Positions 1-5,941 of a stretch of 6,503 nucleotides of DNA are shown piece after piece. Position 1 is the stretch's first letter. Each line of letters starts with the position of its first letter. Source of the stretch: OCS116 cluster bacterium (lineage in GTDB: Bacteria > Pseudomonadota > Alphaproteobacteria > Rhizobiales > OSC116). Below the pieces are notes generated by a model. It saw nothing but the letters and a program-made list of their open reading frames with translations. It was not told where the DNA came from and did no database searches. Where the stretch lies: assembly GCA_002402005.2 (NCBI GenBank), contig NVUS02000102.1, forward strand, positions 1-6,503, given 5' to 3'. The translations under genes were made by a program, and so were the position numbers.

Positions 1-539
1 GCGCCAGCCGCGGGGATGAACATATATATAATAAAAGTCACGATAAGGGTGACCAGAAACAGATAGCAAAATTCAATAATATATTCAGGTTTGCTTTTGC
101 TCAAAATTACCGCAATGGTCAAAAATTGCAATATTTTGGTATCATAACAAATTTGTAATATTTTCACGACGGTTTCATTTTGGTTGAGCATGGCAACAAA
201 TGTTTCAAAATGAAAACCCAGCATCAGGTCAATGTCATTTAAGGCTTGGTCTTGCAATGGGAAGGGAAGCGTCGCCATTAAATAAGATGTGACGAGCAAA
301 AAACTAGAGGTCACTACAAAGAACATGATGGCGCCAGTTAAAGCCACAATGTTTAACCTTGGGCGAACAAAACGATAAAATAGATTCACCACACCGCAGA
401 CAACCACGACATATATGGGGGTGGCATATTCATTAAAAACAATTGTTATATTGCTAAACTTTAACCAAATTGCATTTATTATCCCAATGATTAGTAAGGT
501 TAAATAAAATGGTTTTGTAAGAAGTGGGTCTTTAATCAT
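1..539 (-). CDS. PAP2-superfamily-like integral membrane protein, N-terminal part (cut by window edge)
   Basis: An open frame starts at an ATG (539-537) and runs without a stop to the left edge, giving 179 complete codons plus a partial one. The product is strongly hydrophobic, with likely membrane segments near residues 11-25, 41-57, 64-90, 136-147 and 155-175. Between the third and fourth segments sits a D-Q-A-L-N-D-I-D-L-M-L-G-F stretch (residues 97-109). It resembles the P-x-x-D-x-x-L-x-x-x-D-x-x-L-G-F loop of bacterial PAP2-like / inositol-phosphotransferase-like membrane proteins. The visible end, F-I-P-A-A-G-A (174-180), also fits that family. Such proteins are usually lipid phosphatases or phosphotransferases. 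Their catalytic histidines would lie past the edge, so activity cannot be judged. A weak AGGTG ribosome binding site lies 3 nt before the ATG. The GMC gene ends 62 bp upstream on the same strand, so read-through is possible. The family call is from memory of the motif; the membrane nature is clear. Confidence 0.7.
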   Translation of the reverse strand, partial: MIKDPLLTKPFYLTLLIIGIINAIWLKFSNITIVFNEYATPIYVVVVCGVVNLFYRFVRPRLNIVALTGAIMFFVVTSSFLLVTSYLMATLPFPLQDQALNDIDLMLGFHFETFVAMLNQNETVVKILQICYDTKILQFLTIAVILSKSKPEYIIEFCYLFLVTLIVTFIIYMFIPAAG

Positions 540-584
540 GAGCACCTAGTGGTTCAAAATAACAATAAAACTCACTATAAATAG

Positions 585-592
585 TAATTATA
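585..592 (-). promoter_or_regulatory. Possible -10 element before the PAP2-like gene
   Basis: The minus strand reads TATAAT at 592-587, about 48 bp before the PAP2-like start codon. It lies next to the 8-bp palindrome AAGCGCTT (592-599) and a short inverted repeat ACTAT-AA-ATAGT (574-585). No convincing -35 hexamer is found at 16-18 bp, where the end of the GMC gene lies. The gene may therefore have its own weak promoter or be co-transcribed with the GMC gene. Confidence 0.25.
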
Positions 593-601
593 AGCGCTTG
601 A

Positions 602-2206
602 TTAATTTTTAGCTAATATCATTTGCGCAGCCTTTTCGGCAATCATAATGATCGGGGCATTGGTATTGCCACTGGTAATGTTGGGCATAATAGAACCATC
701 GGCAATGCGTAGGTTTTGTAGGCCATGCACACGCAATTGGTCATCAACCACCGCCATGTCATCACTGGCTTTGCCCATTTTGCAGGTGCCAACCGGGTGG
801 AAGATGGTGGTGCTAATGTCGCCGACCAGTTTTAACAATTCTGCATCCGAGACGATTTCAGCACCGGGCTTATATTCACGGGGGTTAAACTCACTCATCA
901 CTTTGGTCTGCATCAACTTCCGGGCATGCTTTATACTATCAATCGCCACCTGTTGGTCAGCTTCATGGCTTAAATAATTGGCTTTAATTATAGGGGCGTC
1001 ATTGACATTATTACTGGTAATCTTCACATAGCCGCGGCTCTTGGGGCGCAAGTTGCAAACCGAAATGGTGACCGCTGAGAATTTATGCAATGGCTCACCA
1101 AATTTTTCCAAACTCAATGGCTGCACATGATATTCGATATTGGCACGGTCATGCGCGTCTGACGATCGGGTGAAAATACCAAATTGGCTCGGCGCCATAG
1201 ATATCGGGCCAGATCGTTTGAAGACATATTCCACGCCGATTTTCATCTTGCCCCATAGGCTTTTGGACATATCATTTAAGGTTTGCGCCCCGTCCAATTT
1301 AAATATGGTTCTAATTTGTAAATGATCTTGCAAATTTTGGCCAACACCGGGCAATTGATGCACAGGCTCAACCCCAACAGCATGCAAAAACTCAGCGTCA
1401 CCAATGCCCGAAAGTTGCAATATTTGCACGCTGCCAATAGAGCCAGCCGAAACGATAATCTCGCCATTGCTGTGTGCGGTTTTCATCACGCCGTTCACCT
1501 CATAGCTTACTGACGTTGCCACTTTATCGGTCAGGTTTATCTTATGCACCGTCGCTTGCGTCACAATGGTCAAATTATCACGATGCTTAATTGGGTCTAA
1601 AAACGCCCGCGCGGCACTGTAGCGCGAGCCATTAATTTGGTTCACATCAAAATATCCGCAGCCTTCATTGTCACCATCGTTAAAATCATTGGTGGTCTCT
1701 ATGCCAATTTCATTGGCGGCTTGTTCAACATGATTTAGAATATCCCAACTTAAGCGCTGTTCCACCACGGGCAGTTCGCCCAATTGGCTGTGGTTCTGGT
1801 CTTTTAAGCGGTGGTGGTTCTCACTTTTTTTAAACAGAGGTAGAAGATTGTCCCACCCCCATCCCTGATTGCCAAGGTCTCGCCAACCATCAAAATCTTG
1901 GCGCTGGCCACGGCTGTAAATCATGCCATTAATGGCGCTGCATCCGCCTAGTACTTTGCCGCGCGGGTAGGGCAAGGAACGGCCATTCAAACCATCATCC
2001 GGTGCGGTGTTATATCCCCAATCTATCACCTTGTTGGACATAAAGTATAAATAGCCAACCGGCACTCTAATCAAGGGGTGCTTGTCTTTTTTGCCAGCTT
2101 CAATGAGTAAGATTTTGTATTTGGGGTTGGCCGAAAGCCGATTGGCCAAAACACAACCAGCGCTGCCCGCACCGATGATTATATAGTCCCAATTTTCACG
2201 CATCAT
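602..2206 (-). CDS. GMC-family FAD-dependent oxidoreductase (choline/alcohol dehydrogenase type)
   Basis: A complete 534-residue glucose-methanol-choline flavoenzyme, close to the family's usual 530-560 residues. The N-terminal Rossmann FAD site is G12-A-G-S-A-G17, with the ribose-binding acid E36 in L-L-I-E-A-G. The first GMC signature is around R82-G-K-V-L-G-G-C-S-A-I-N-G94. The second is around G255-S-I-G-S-V-Q-I-L-Q-L-S-G267. The C-terminus carries H470-P-V-G-T-C-K-M-G and G-N-T-N-A-P, giving the catalytic pair H470/N514. Its 44-residue spacing equals that of H466/N510 in choline oxidase. Family members oxidise an alcohol to an aldehyde and pass electrons from FADH2 to a quinone or other acceptor. 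There is no signal peptide, so it is cytosolic or peripheral to the membrane. The substrate is unknown: choline dehydrogenase (BetA) is one option, but no betaine gene is nearby. The AAGGGG ribosome site is 2 nt from the first ATG and 5 nt from the second (2203), so Met2 may be the true start. Confidence 0.93.
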   Translation of the reverse strand: MMRENWDYIIIGAGSAGCVLANRLSANPKYKILLIEAGKKDKHPLIRVPVGYLYFMSNKVIDWGYNTAPDDGLNGRSLPYPRGKVLGGCSAINGMIYSRGQRQDFDGWRDLGNQGWGWDNLLPLFKKSENHHRLKDQNHSQLGELPVVEQRLSWDILNHVEQAANEIGIETTNDFNDGDNEGCGYFDVNQINGSRYSAARAFLDPIKHRDNLTIVTQATVHKINLTDKVATSVSYEVNGVMKTAHSNGEIIVSAGSIGSVQILQLSGIGDAEFLHAVGVEPVHQLPGVGQNLQDHLQIRTIFKLDGAQTLNDMSKSLWGKMKIGVEYVFKRSGPISMAPSQFGIFTRSSDAHDRANIEYHVQPLSLEKFGEPLHKFSAVTISVCNLRPKSRGYVKITSNNVNDAPIIKANYLSHEADQQVAIDSIKHARKLMQTKVMSEFNPREYKPGAEIVSDAELLKLVGDISTTIFHPVGTCKMGKASDDMAVVDDQLRVHGLQNLRIADGSIMPNITSGNTNAPIIMIAEKAAQMILAKN

Positions 2207-2234
2207 TGCCCCTTATTTTTGCCTGAGTGGGGCA
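2207..2234 (-). promoter_or_regulatory. Leader hairpin overlapping the GMC ribosome binding site
   Basis: On the minus strand, TGCCCC (2234-2229) can pair with GGGGCA (2212-2207) across a 16-nt loop. The second arm contains most of the AAGGGG ribosome binding site of the GMC gene and abuts its first ATG. Folding would hide the site. The stem is only 6 bp, so the structure may be weak or fortuitous. Confidence 0.3.
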
Positions 2235-2441
2235 TAATTTTTGGTTTAAGTCAATGGTCAGAAGTTCTACCACTATGGTTTTAAACCCTATAATTTATTG
2301 CATTGTTTTTTGCGACTGTTAGGTTTGGGTTAATCATACCGACAAATAGAATTGAATAGATTGGCTGGCAGTTTGTCAAATTAACTGGTTGTAAAATAAT
2401 TTAATTTAGATTTTAGCCAATAAACATGAGGGCCCCCACAC
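2207..2441. promoter_or_regulatory. Divergent intergenic region between the GMC and DUF2336 genes
   Basis: This 235-bp AT-rich stretch separates two genes transcribed away from each other and must hold both promoters. No clear pair of -35/-10 boxes stands out for the GMC gene. For the plus-strand gene the best candidate is TTGTCA (2373-2378) with TAATTT (2397-2402) 18 bp downstream, which is weak at the -10. Two loose CtrA-like sites are present: TTAG-N7-TTAA (2319-2333) and TTAA-N7-TAAA (2381-2395). A short palindrome, GGTTT-T-AAACC, lies at 2277-2287. No small open frame with a ribosome site is evident. Confidence 0.5.
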
Positions 2442-3521
2442 ATGCTTGAGAAATTGACAAAATTAGCCGAAGTTGAATCCAGCGAAAAACGCCGCGAATT
2501 AATGTCCGGCATTGCCACATTATTCATTTCCAATAAAGACAATATCAGCGACAATGAGAATAGCCTATTTGGCGACATTCTGATGAAATTGCTGAATGTT
2601 ATGGATGAAGCTGATAAAATTAATATTTCCAATGAATTTGCCGAAACTCACAATGCGCCGGTCGGTTTTGCTATGGCTTTGGCCAACGAGACTGCAAAAG
2701 TTGCGGCGCCGATTCTCACCAAATCTAAAGTATTTTCAGATCAAGATTTGATAGAGATTAGTCAAAATTCAAGTCAAGACCATCGATTGGCCATTTCTAA
2801 CCGCGAACATATCAGCAGTGATGTGACCGACTCGCTGATTAGCTTTGGCGAAAATGTGGTTTTGCGCTCAATTTCGGTCAATGAAGGTGCCGAAATTTCC
2901 GATGTGGGTCTGCGCAAAATGGTTGAGCATTCAGAGGGCGACAAAACCTTATTGTCGAACATTATCAACCGCGATGGGCTGTTTGACCGGTTAAAGAGTG
3001 TGGTCAAAACCCTAGCCAAATCTGCGCAAATGCAATTGACCCGGTTGCTGGCTGACGAAAACCCTGAAAAACTATCGGCTTTGATGCAAACCGTCAATAA
3101 ACATTTGGCCAAAGACCGTTTGGGCAAACGAGTCGATCAGATACAGGCAAAAAGCGATTTGCAACATATCGCTGATGGTACATTAGATAAAGACGATGTG
3201 ATTATGGATTTTGCGCGCAAAGACAAGCCGTTAAAAATTGCTACATTATTTGCTTCATTTTCTGATCTGGACGAAAAATACATTGCCAATAGCATGCTGC
3301 AAATTAATCCTGATGCGTTGATTGTGATGTGTAAATCGGCTGAAGTTGGCATTGCCGCGGTGCGCGAGATTGGCGAAATGCGGTGCCGCATTTTAAGAAC
3401 GCCATCTTCATCGGTCGAAAGATTTGTCAAAGAATTTATAGATTTGGATGAGAATGCGTCACAACGCACCATGCGGTTTGTGAAATTACAAGTGAATTTA
3501 AAAGACAAAGCCCAAGCGTAA
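2442..3521 (+). CDS. DUF2336 domain-containing protein (alphaproteobacterial HEAT-like helical protein)
   Basis: A 359-residue soluble, all-helical-looking protein with no signal peptide or membrane segment. It matches the DUF2336 pattern throughout its first half. Visible landmarks are an L-x-x-L-A-x-x-x-S-S-E-x-R-R-E-L opening (residues 5-20), L-F-G-D-I-L-x-x-L-L (42-51), V-A-A-P-I-L-x-x-S-x-V-F-S-D-x-D-L-I-E-I (87-106), S-Q-D-H-R-L-A-I-S-N-R (111-121), and V-T-D-S-L-I-S-F-G-E-N-V-V-L-R (128-142). The recurring helical units resemble HEAT-type scaffolds that bind partner proteins. No catalytic motif is seen and the family has no established general function. The start is supported by GAGGG (2428-2432), 9 nt upstream of the ATG. 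It has its own promoter region and converges on the DUF1330 gene with only 8 bp between stops, so it is probably monocistronic. The family call is strong; any cellular role would be a guess. Confidence 0.88.
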   Translation: MLEKLTKLAEVESSEKRRELMSGIATLFISNKDNISDNENSLFGDILMKLLNVMDEADKINISNEFAETHNAPVGFAMALANETAKVAAPILTKSKVFSDQDLIEISQNSSQDHRLAISNREHISSDVTDSLISFGENVVLRSISVNEGAEISDVGLRKMVEHSEGDKTLLSNIINRDGLFDRLKSVVKTLAKSAQMQLTRLLADENPEKLSALMQTVNKHLAKDRLGKRVDQIQAKSDLQHIADGTLDKDDVIMDFARKDKPLKIATLFASFSDLDEKYIANSMLQINPDALIVMCKSAEVGIAAVREIGEMRCRILRTPSSSVERFVKEFIDLDENASQRTMRFVKLQVNLKDKAQA

Positions 3522-3529
3522 TCAATTCA

Positions 3530-3546
3530 TCATTCTACCAGAATGA
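3530..3546. terminator. Small hairpin at the convergent DUF2336/DUF1330 junction
   Basis: The 7-bp inverted repeat TCATTCT-ACC-AGAATGA (arms 3530-3536 and 3540-3546, 3-nt loop) begins 9 bp after the DUF2336 stop and includes the DUF1330 stop codon. It lacks a following T-run on either strand. It is therefore at best a weak transcript end or a stabiliser of converging transcripts. Confidence 0.3.
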
Positions 3547-3811
3547 AATGACTGTCGGTCGCGGCTTTGCGCTGTGCCAATAATGGCGCGTAAAGCGCGC
3601 TTCCATACCAATCCATAGCTTGTTGTTTGTCGGGAAATTCGAGCATCACAATGCGTTGGCAATCCGCAACGCCCTCTAAAGTGGTTATGTGGTCAGAACT
3701 GGCTAAATAACGCCCGCCAAATGCCGCAATAGAGGCGGCGGTTGGCTGTTGATAGCCGTGCATGGCATCGGCATTAATGTCATTTAAACGCGCTATAAAA
3801 TGCACCACCAT
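3530..3811 (-). CDS. DUF1330 family protein (dimeric alpha-beta barrel type)
   Basis: A 93-residue protein, the normal size for DUF1330, which belongs to the ferredoxin-like dimeric alpha/beta barrel superfamily. Family features are in order: an initial strand H-F-I-A-R-L (residues 4-9), then A-S-I-A-A-F-G-G-R-Y-L-A (25-36), then L-E-G (45-47), then R-I-V-M-L-E-F-P-D (53-61), then A-M-D-W-Y-x-S-x-x-Y-x-P-L (65-77), and a closing F-I-L-V-E. Many DUF1330 proteins are uncharacterised. The fold is used for small-molecule binding or simple catalysis such as monooxygenase or isomerase chemistry. The gene lies 41 bp downstream of phyH on the same strand, which suggests an operon and a role linked to the oxygenase. 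Its AAGGGG ribosome site sits 6 nt before the ATG, inside a 10-bp hairpin, so translation may be held down or coupled to phyH. Confidence 0.88.
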   Translation of the reverse strand: MVVHFIARLNDINADAMHGYQQPTAASIAAFGGRYLASSDHITTLEGVADCQRIVMLEFPDKQQAMDWYGSALYAPLLAQRKAATDSHFILVE

Positions 3812-3816
3812 ATAAT

Positions 3817-3843
3817 TCCCCTTATAGGTTTAATATAAGGGGA
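3817..3843 (-). promoter_or_regulatory. Intercistronic hairpin masking the DUF1330 ribosome binding site
   Basis: A perfect 10-bp inverted repeat with a 7-nt loop lies between the phyH stop and the DUF1330 start. In the transcript, TCCCCTTATA (3843-3834) pairs with TATAAGGGGA (3826-3817). The AAGGGG ribosome site of the DUF1330 gene is inside the second arm, leaving only 5 nt between the stem and the ATG. There is no T-run after it, so it is not a standard terminator. It could limit DUF1330 translation unless ribosomes leaving phyH open it, or protect the phyH message from 3' decay. Confidence 0.55.
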
Positions 3844-3852
3844 TGATAGCCG

Positions 3853-4809
3853 CTACCAATCTTCTCGTCCAAGTAATTTTTCACCCAATGGGTTTAATTT
3901 TGCTGGGCCATATTTGGTTTTCTCCCATTCGCGCGGGTCACCGGGGAAGGCACTGCGCGGTGGTGTGTCACAATTTTCAAACGAGCTGACCCGCGCGGCT
4001 TTAAATTCTGTATTTTTAGGCTCAGCCGGGAACATGCTTATATATTGCGCCATACGCACCTTATCGTCCGATATATTGGGCGCAACACCATGAGCTAATA
4101 ATGAGTTGAAAATCAACAAATCACCCGGTTCTAATTCAACCTTAATCGGCGTTAAACCTTGCATATCTGGGAAATAACTATGCCGGTCTTCGGGTTGAGT
4201 TTTGACCCATTCTTCAAAATGTTCAAATAAATATGGCACGCATTGAAAACCACCAATTTCACCATCACCAGTTTGGTGCACCAGCGATAGGACACCTTGC
4301 ACACTTACGGCAGGCACGTCTAATTTGCTGTCAACATCCCAATGGATGAAACCATCAGATTTGCGATTGCCTTTATTGGGTGTGTTTAAATTGGCGCGGT
4401 CAATGGTCACCCAAAGCTCTTCCTTGTCCCAAATGTCAACAAAAGCATCGTAAACTTTTTGCTCACTCCTATTGTCCCATAAGGTTTGGTTGTGATAAAT
4501 CTCCACCATACCGGCATTATTCAGCTCTTTCATCGCATGTTCACGCCGTTGTTCGGCATACCATGTGCTGATGTCATCAGGGTCTTTGTCTTCAAATTCC
4601 CAAAGCATGGCTTTTAAGGCTTCGACCTTTGCTTGTGGCACCACATTTTTCACCACCACATAACCCTTTTGTTGCCAATCGGCAAAATCTTGCGCAGATA
4701 AAATTCTAAGCGGTAGTTTTTTTTCAATGTCTTTTAGCTGCGTTAGCGCCACTTCACTAATTCTGTGGCCAGCGCGTTTTTCCGTGGTGGCGTCAATAAT
4801 GTCTTGCAT
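3853..4809 (-). CDS. Phytanoyl-CoA dioxygenase (PhyH) family Fe(II)/2-oxoglutarate oxygenase
   Basis: A 318-residue PhyH-family non-heme iron oxygenase. Such enzymes hydroxylate small molecules using O2 and 2-oxoglutarate, giving succinate and CO2. The jelly-roll core shows the iron-binding facial triad as H156-W-D158 (in D-G-F-I-H-W-D) and H240 (in L-L-A-H-G-V-A-P-N). R252 follows in the usual place to hold the 2-oxoglutarate carboxylate. E-P-G-D-L-L-I-F (227-234) is the typical strand before the distal histidine. The tail, with F-P-G-D-P-R-E-W-E (288-296) and L-N-P-L-G-E-K-L-L-G (305-314), recurs in a bacterial PhyH subgroup whose substrate I do not know. The frame stays open for 72 more codons upstream, but that part crosses the promoter region and runs antisense into araC. 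The chosen ATG at 4809 has an AAGGG site 8 nt before it. It does not show the ectoine hydroxylase motif. It is probably controlled by the divergent AraC protein. Confidence 0.9.
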   Translation of the reverse strand: MQDIIDATTEKRAGHRISEVALTQLKDIEKKLPLRILSAQDFADWQQKGYVVVKNVVPQAKVEALKAMLWEFEDKDPDDISTWYAEQRREHAMKELNNAGMVEIYHNQTLWDNRSEQKVYDAFVDIWDKEELWVTIDRANLNTPNKGNRKSDGFIHWDVDSKLDVPAVSVQGVLSLVHQTGDGEIGGFQCVPYLFEHFEEWVKTQPEDRHSYFPDMQGLTPIKVELEPGDLLIFNSLLAHGVAPNISDDKVRMAQYISMFPAEPKNTEFKAARVSSFENCDTPPRSAFPGDPREWEKTKYGPAKLNPLGEKLLGREDW

Positions 4810-4945
4810 TTTCGTTTCCCTTTTCAATTGCCCATGCTTGATATAGGTCAAGTCTAGCGGGCAATGTAGCTTGCATGTTGTGGTTTTTCGTCTAATATCA
4901 ATACTATTCGGGCGTTTGTACTCATTAATTGTAGAATATTGAGCG
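4810..4945. promoter_or_regulatory. Shared divergent control region of phyH and araC
   Basis: This 136-bp gap separates the start codons of the oxygenase and the AraC regulator and must hold promoters in both directions. It contains a nested pair of inverted repeats near 4827-4865. For araC, a possible promoter is TTGCAT (4871-4876) with TAATAT (4893-4898), spacing 16; both boxes are poor matches. This is the expected place for AraC-family binding sites, but I find no convincing pair of long direct repeats. Confidence 0.5.
4838..4851. promoter_or_regulatory. Candidate Fnr/FixK-type binding site
   Basis: The sequence TTGAT-ATAG-GTCAA matches 9 of 10 defined positions of the Fnr/FixK consensus TTGAT-N4-ATCAA. 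One flanking base on each side extends the symmetry to CTTGA-N6-TCAAG (4837-4852). The centre lies about 35 bp before the phyH ATG and about 101 bp before the araC ATG. It would sit near -60 of the tentative araC promoter, a position known for class I activation by Crp/Fnr proteins. For phyH it would overlap or follow the promoter, which fits repression. No footprint or regulator gene is visible here, so this is a motif call only. Confidence 0.4.
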
Positions 4946-5809
4946 ATGAAACTTAATTTAGAAAAAATCCCCCCAGCAAAAACCTCATCATGGATGATGA
5001 TGAACCGACAGTTAGAGGATGCCATCCCATTTGATTGGCATCATCACAAAGAATATGAACTGACCTTAACCCTCAATTCACGCGGCCAACGTTATATTGG
5101 CGATCATATTGGTGAATATAGTGATGGCGATCTGGTGTTGCTTGGGCCCAACTTGCCGCACACATGGCATTCCAACTCAAAAATAAACCGAGAAAAACCC
5201 CATCATGTTATCGTTATGTGGTTCACCCATGAATGGGCAGAAAATCTATTCGCCGCCATGCCCGAATTGCAAGTGATGGAAAATTTGCTCAAACGCGCCT
5301 GCCGCGGCGTGTTGTTTTCGGCCAAGGCAAGGGGAGCATTGCGTGCATCTATCATGTTGATGATAGATCAACCCGAGGCCGAAAAAACCATCAATTTAAT
5401 GACGATTCTGCAAAAACTCAATATGGATGCCGAATTTGAGAGCCTCGCCAGCCCGATATATGCCGAGCAAAATATAAACCCAGCAGAGCATATACGCATC
5501 GACCGGGTGTTGGAATATATTCACACCCATTATCATCAAGAATTAAAGATTGATGACTTAGCCAATCTAGCCGCCCTAAGCCATTCGGGCTTTTACCGCA
5601 TGTTCTTACGCTACACCCATCACAAGCCAAGCGATTACATCATCCGTTTGCGCATCGGCAAAGCCTGCGCCCTGCTTATCGAAAGCCAAAAACCCATAGC
5701 CACCATAAGTGACGAGGTTGGTTTCTATTCGCTTGCCAATTTCAACCGCCAGTTCAAACGCATAAAATCCCAAACCCCGCGTGAGTTTAGAAGAGGGTAT
5801 GGGGCTTAG
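4946..5809 (+). CDS. AraC-family transcriptional regulator with N-terminal cupin sensor domain
   Basis: A 287-residue regulator, the usual AraC-family length. The N-terminal cupin-like effector domain shows F29-D-W-H-H-H-K-E-Y-E-L-T-L with H32, H34 and E38. It continues with G-D-H-I-G-E-Y-S-D-G-D-L-V-L-L-G-P-N-L-P-H-T-W (52-74), where H72 completes a cupin-style cluster. The C-terminal DNA-binding domain spans about 182-284. Its first helix-turn-helix is in I-D-D-L-A-N-L-A-A-L-S-H-S-G-F-Y-R-M-F (201-219). The second is in I-A-T-I-S-D-E-V-G-F-Y-S-L-A-N-F-N-R-Q-F-K (251-271), ending with the family's T-P-x-E-F-R-R. It probably binds a small ligand and activates the divergent phyH-DUF1330 operon. 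The ATG at 4946 has only a weak GAG ribosome site (4941-4943), but the K-L-x-L-E-x-I-P-P opening is the normal N-terminus of this subfamily. An intact gene with no oddities. Confidence 0.93.
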   Translation: MKLNLEKIPPAKTSSWMMMNRQLEDAIPFDWHHHKEYELTLTLNSRGQRYIGDHIGEYSDGDLVLLGPNLPHTWHSNSKINREKPHHVIVMWFTHEWAENLFAAMPELQVMENLLKRACRGVLFSAKARGALRASIMLMIDQPEAEKTINLMTILQKLNMDAEFESLASPIYAEQNINPAEHIRIDRVLEYIHTHYHQELKIDDLANLAALSHSGFYRMFLRYTHHKPSDYIIRLRIGKACALLIESQKPIATISDEVGFYSLANFNRQFKRIKSQTPREFRRGYGA

Positions 5810-5941
5810 TGCAATGATGATTTTGATGTTTTTTGAATATAATGCACTTGCCTTAACTCGCATTAACTGTCCGTAAATTTTCAGTCCTTATAGTATTGTT
5901 ATAGTAAACATCAAATTTTATATTTCATAGGGGGAGGAAAT
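5810..5941 (+). promoter_or_regulatory. Promoter region of the SnoaL-like gene
   Basis: This 132-bp AT-rich leader follows araC. An 8-bp direct repeat, TTATAGTA, occurs at 5888-5895 and 5899-5906, offset by 11 bp or one helical turn. The second copy contains TATAGT (5900-5905), a good -10 match, with TTTTCA (5878-5883) 16 bp upstream as a possible -35. An exact TATAAT also occurs at 5838-5843 but has no clear -35. A very strong ribosome site (GGAGG, 5933-5937) precedes the ATG. No terminator with a stem and T-run is seen directly after araC. Confidence 0.45.

Noticed and set aside
648..977. Plus-strand open frame of 109 codons, and smaller ones at 1140-1513, opposite the GMC gene
   Set aside because: They are antisense shadows of a clearly recognisable GMC oxidoreductase, with no ribosome site or family similarity.
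602..2206. Naming the GMC enzyme betA (choline dehydrogenase)
   Set aside because: GMC subfamilies share all visible motifs, and no betaine aldehyde dehydrogenase, BetI or choline transporter gene is in the window.
2774..3508. Two minus-strand open frames (117 and 123 codons) opposite the DUF2336 gene
   Set aside because: Antisense shadows of a recognised family; compositions rich in Ser/Arg/Cys are typical of non-coding frames.
4717..4724. Run of eight T (eight A in the phyH message) at codons 29-31 of phyH, a possible slippage or phase-variation tract
   Set aside because: The frame is intact, the run encodes ordinary Glu-Lys-Lys, and a single 8-base run in AT-rich DNA is common. No sign of an alternative product.
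3853..4809. Naming the PhyH protein ectoine hydroxylase (ectD)
   Set aside because: The residues around the iron site do not match the ectoine hydroxylase signature, and no ectABC genes are adjacent.
5808..5848. AGTGCA/TGCACT inverted repeat after araC as a terminator
   Set aside because: Only 6-bp arms around a 29-nt AT-rich loop and no T-run after the second arm.
5853..5866. TTAA-N6-TTAA before the SnoaL-like gene as a CtrA site
   Set aside because: Spacing is 6 rather than the standard 7, and the context is AT-rich, so the match is too weak to list.
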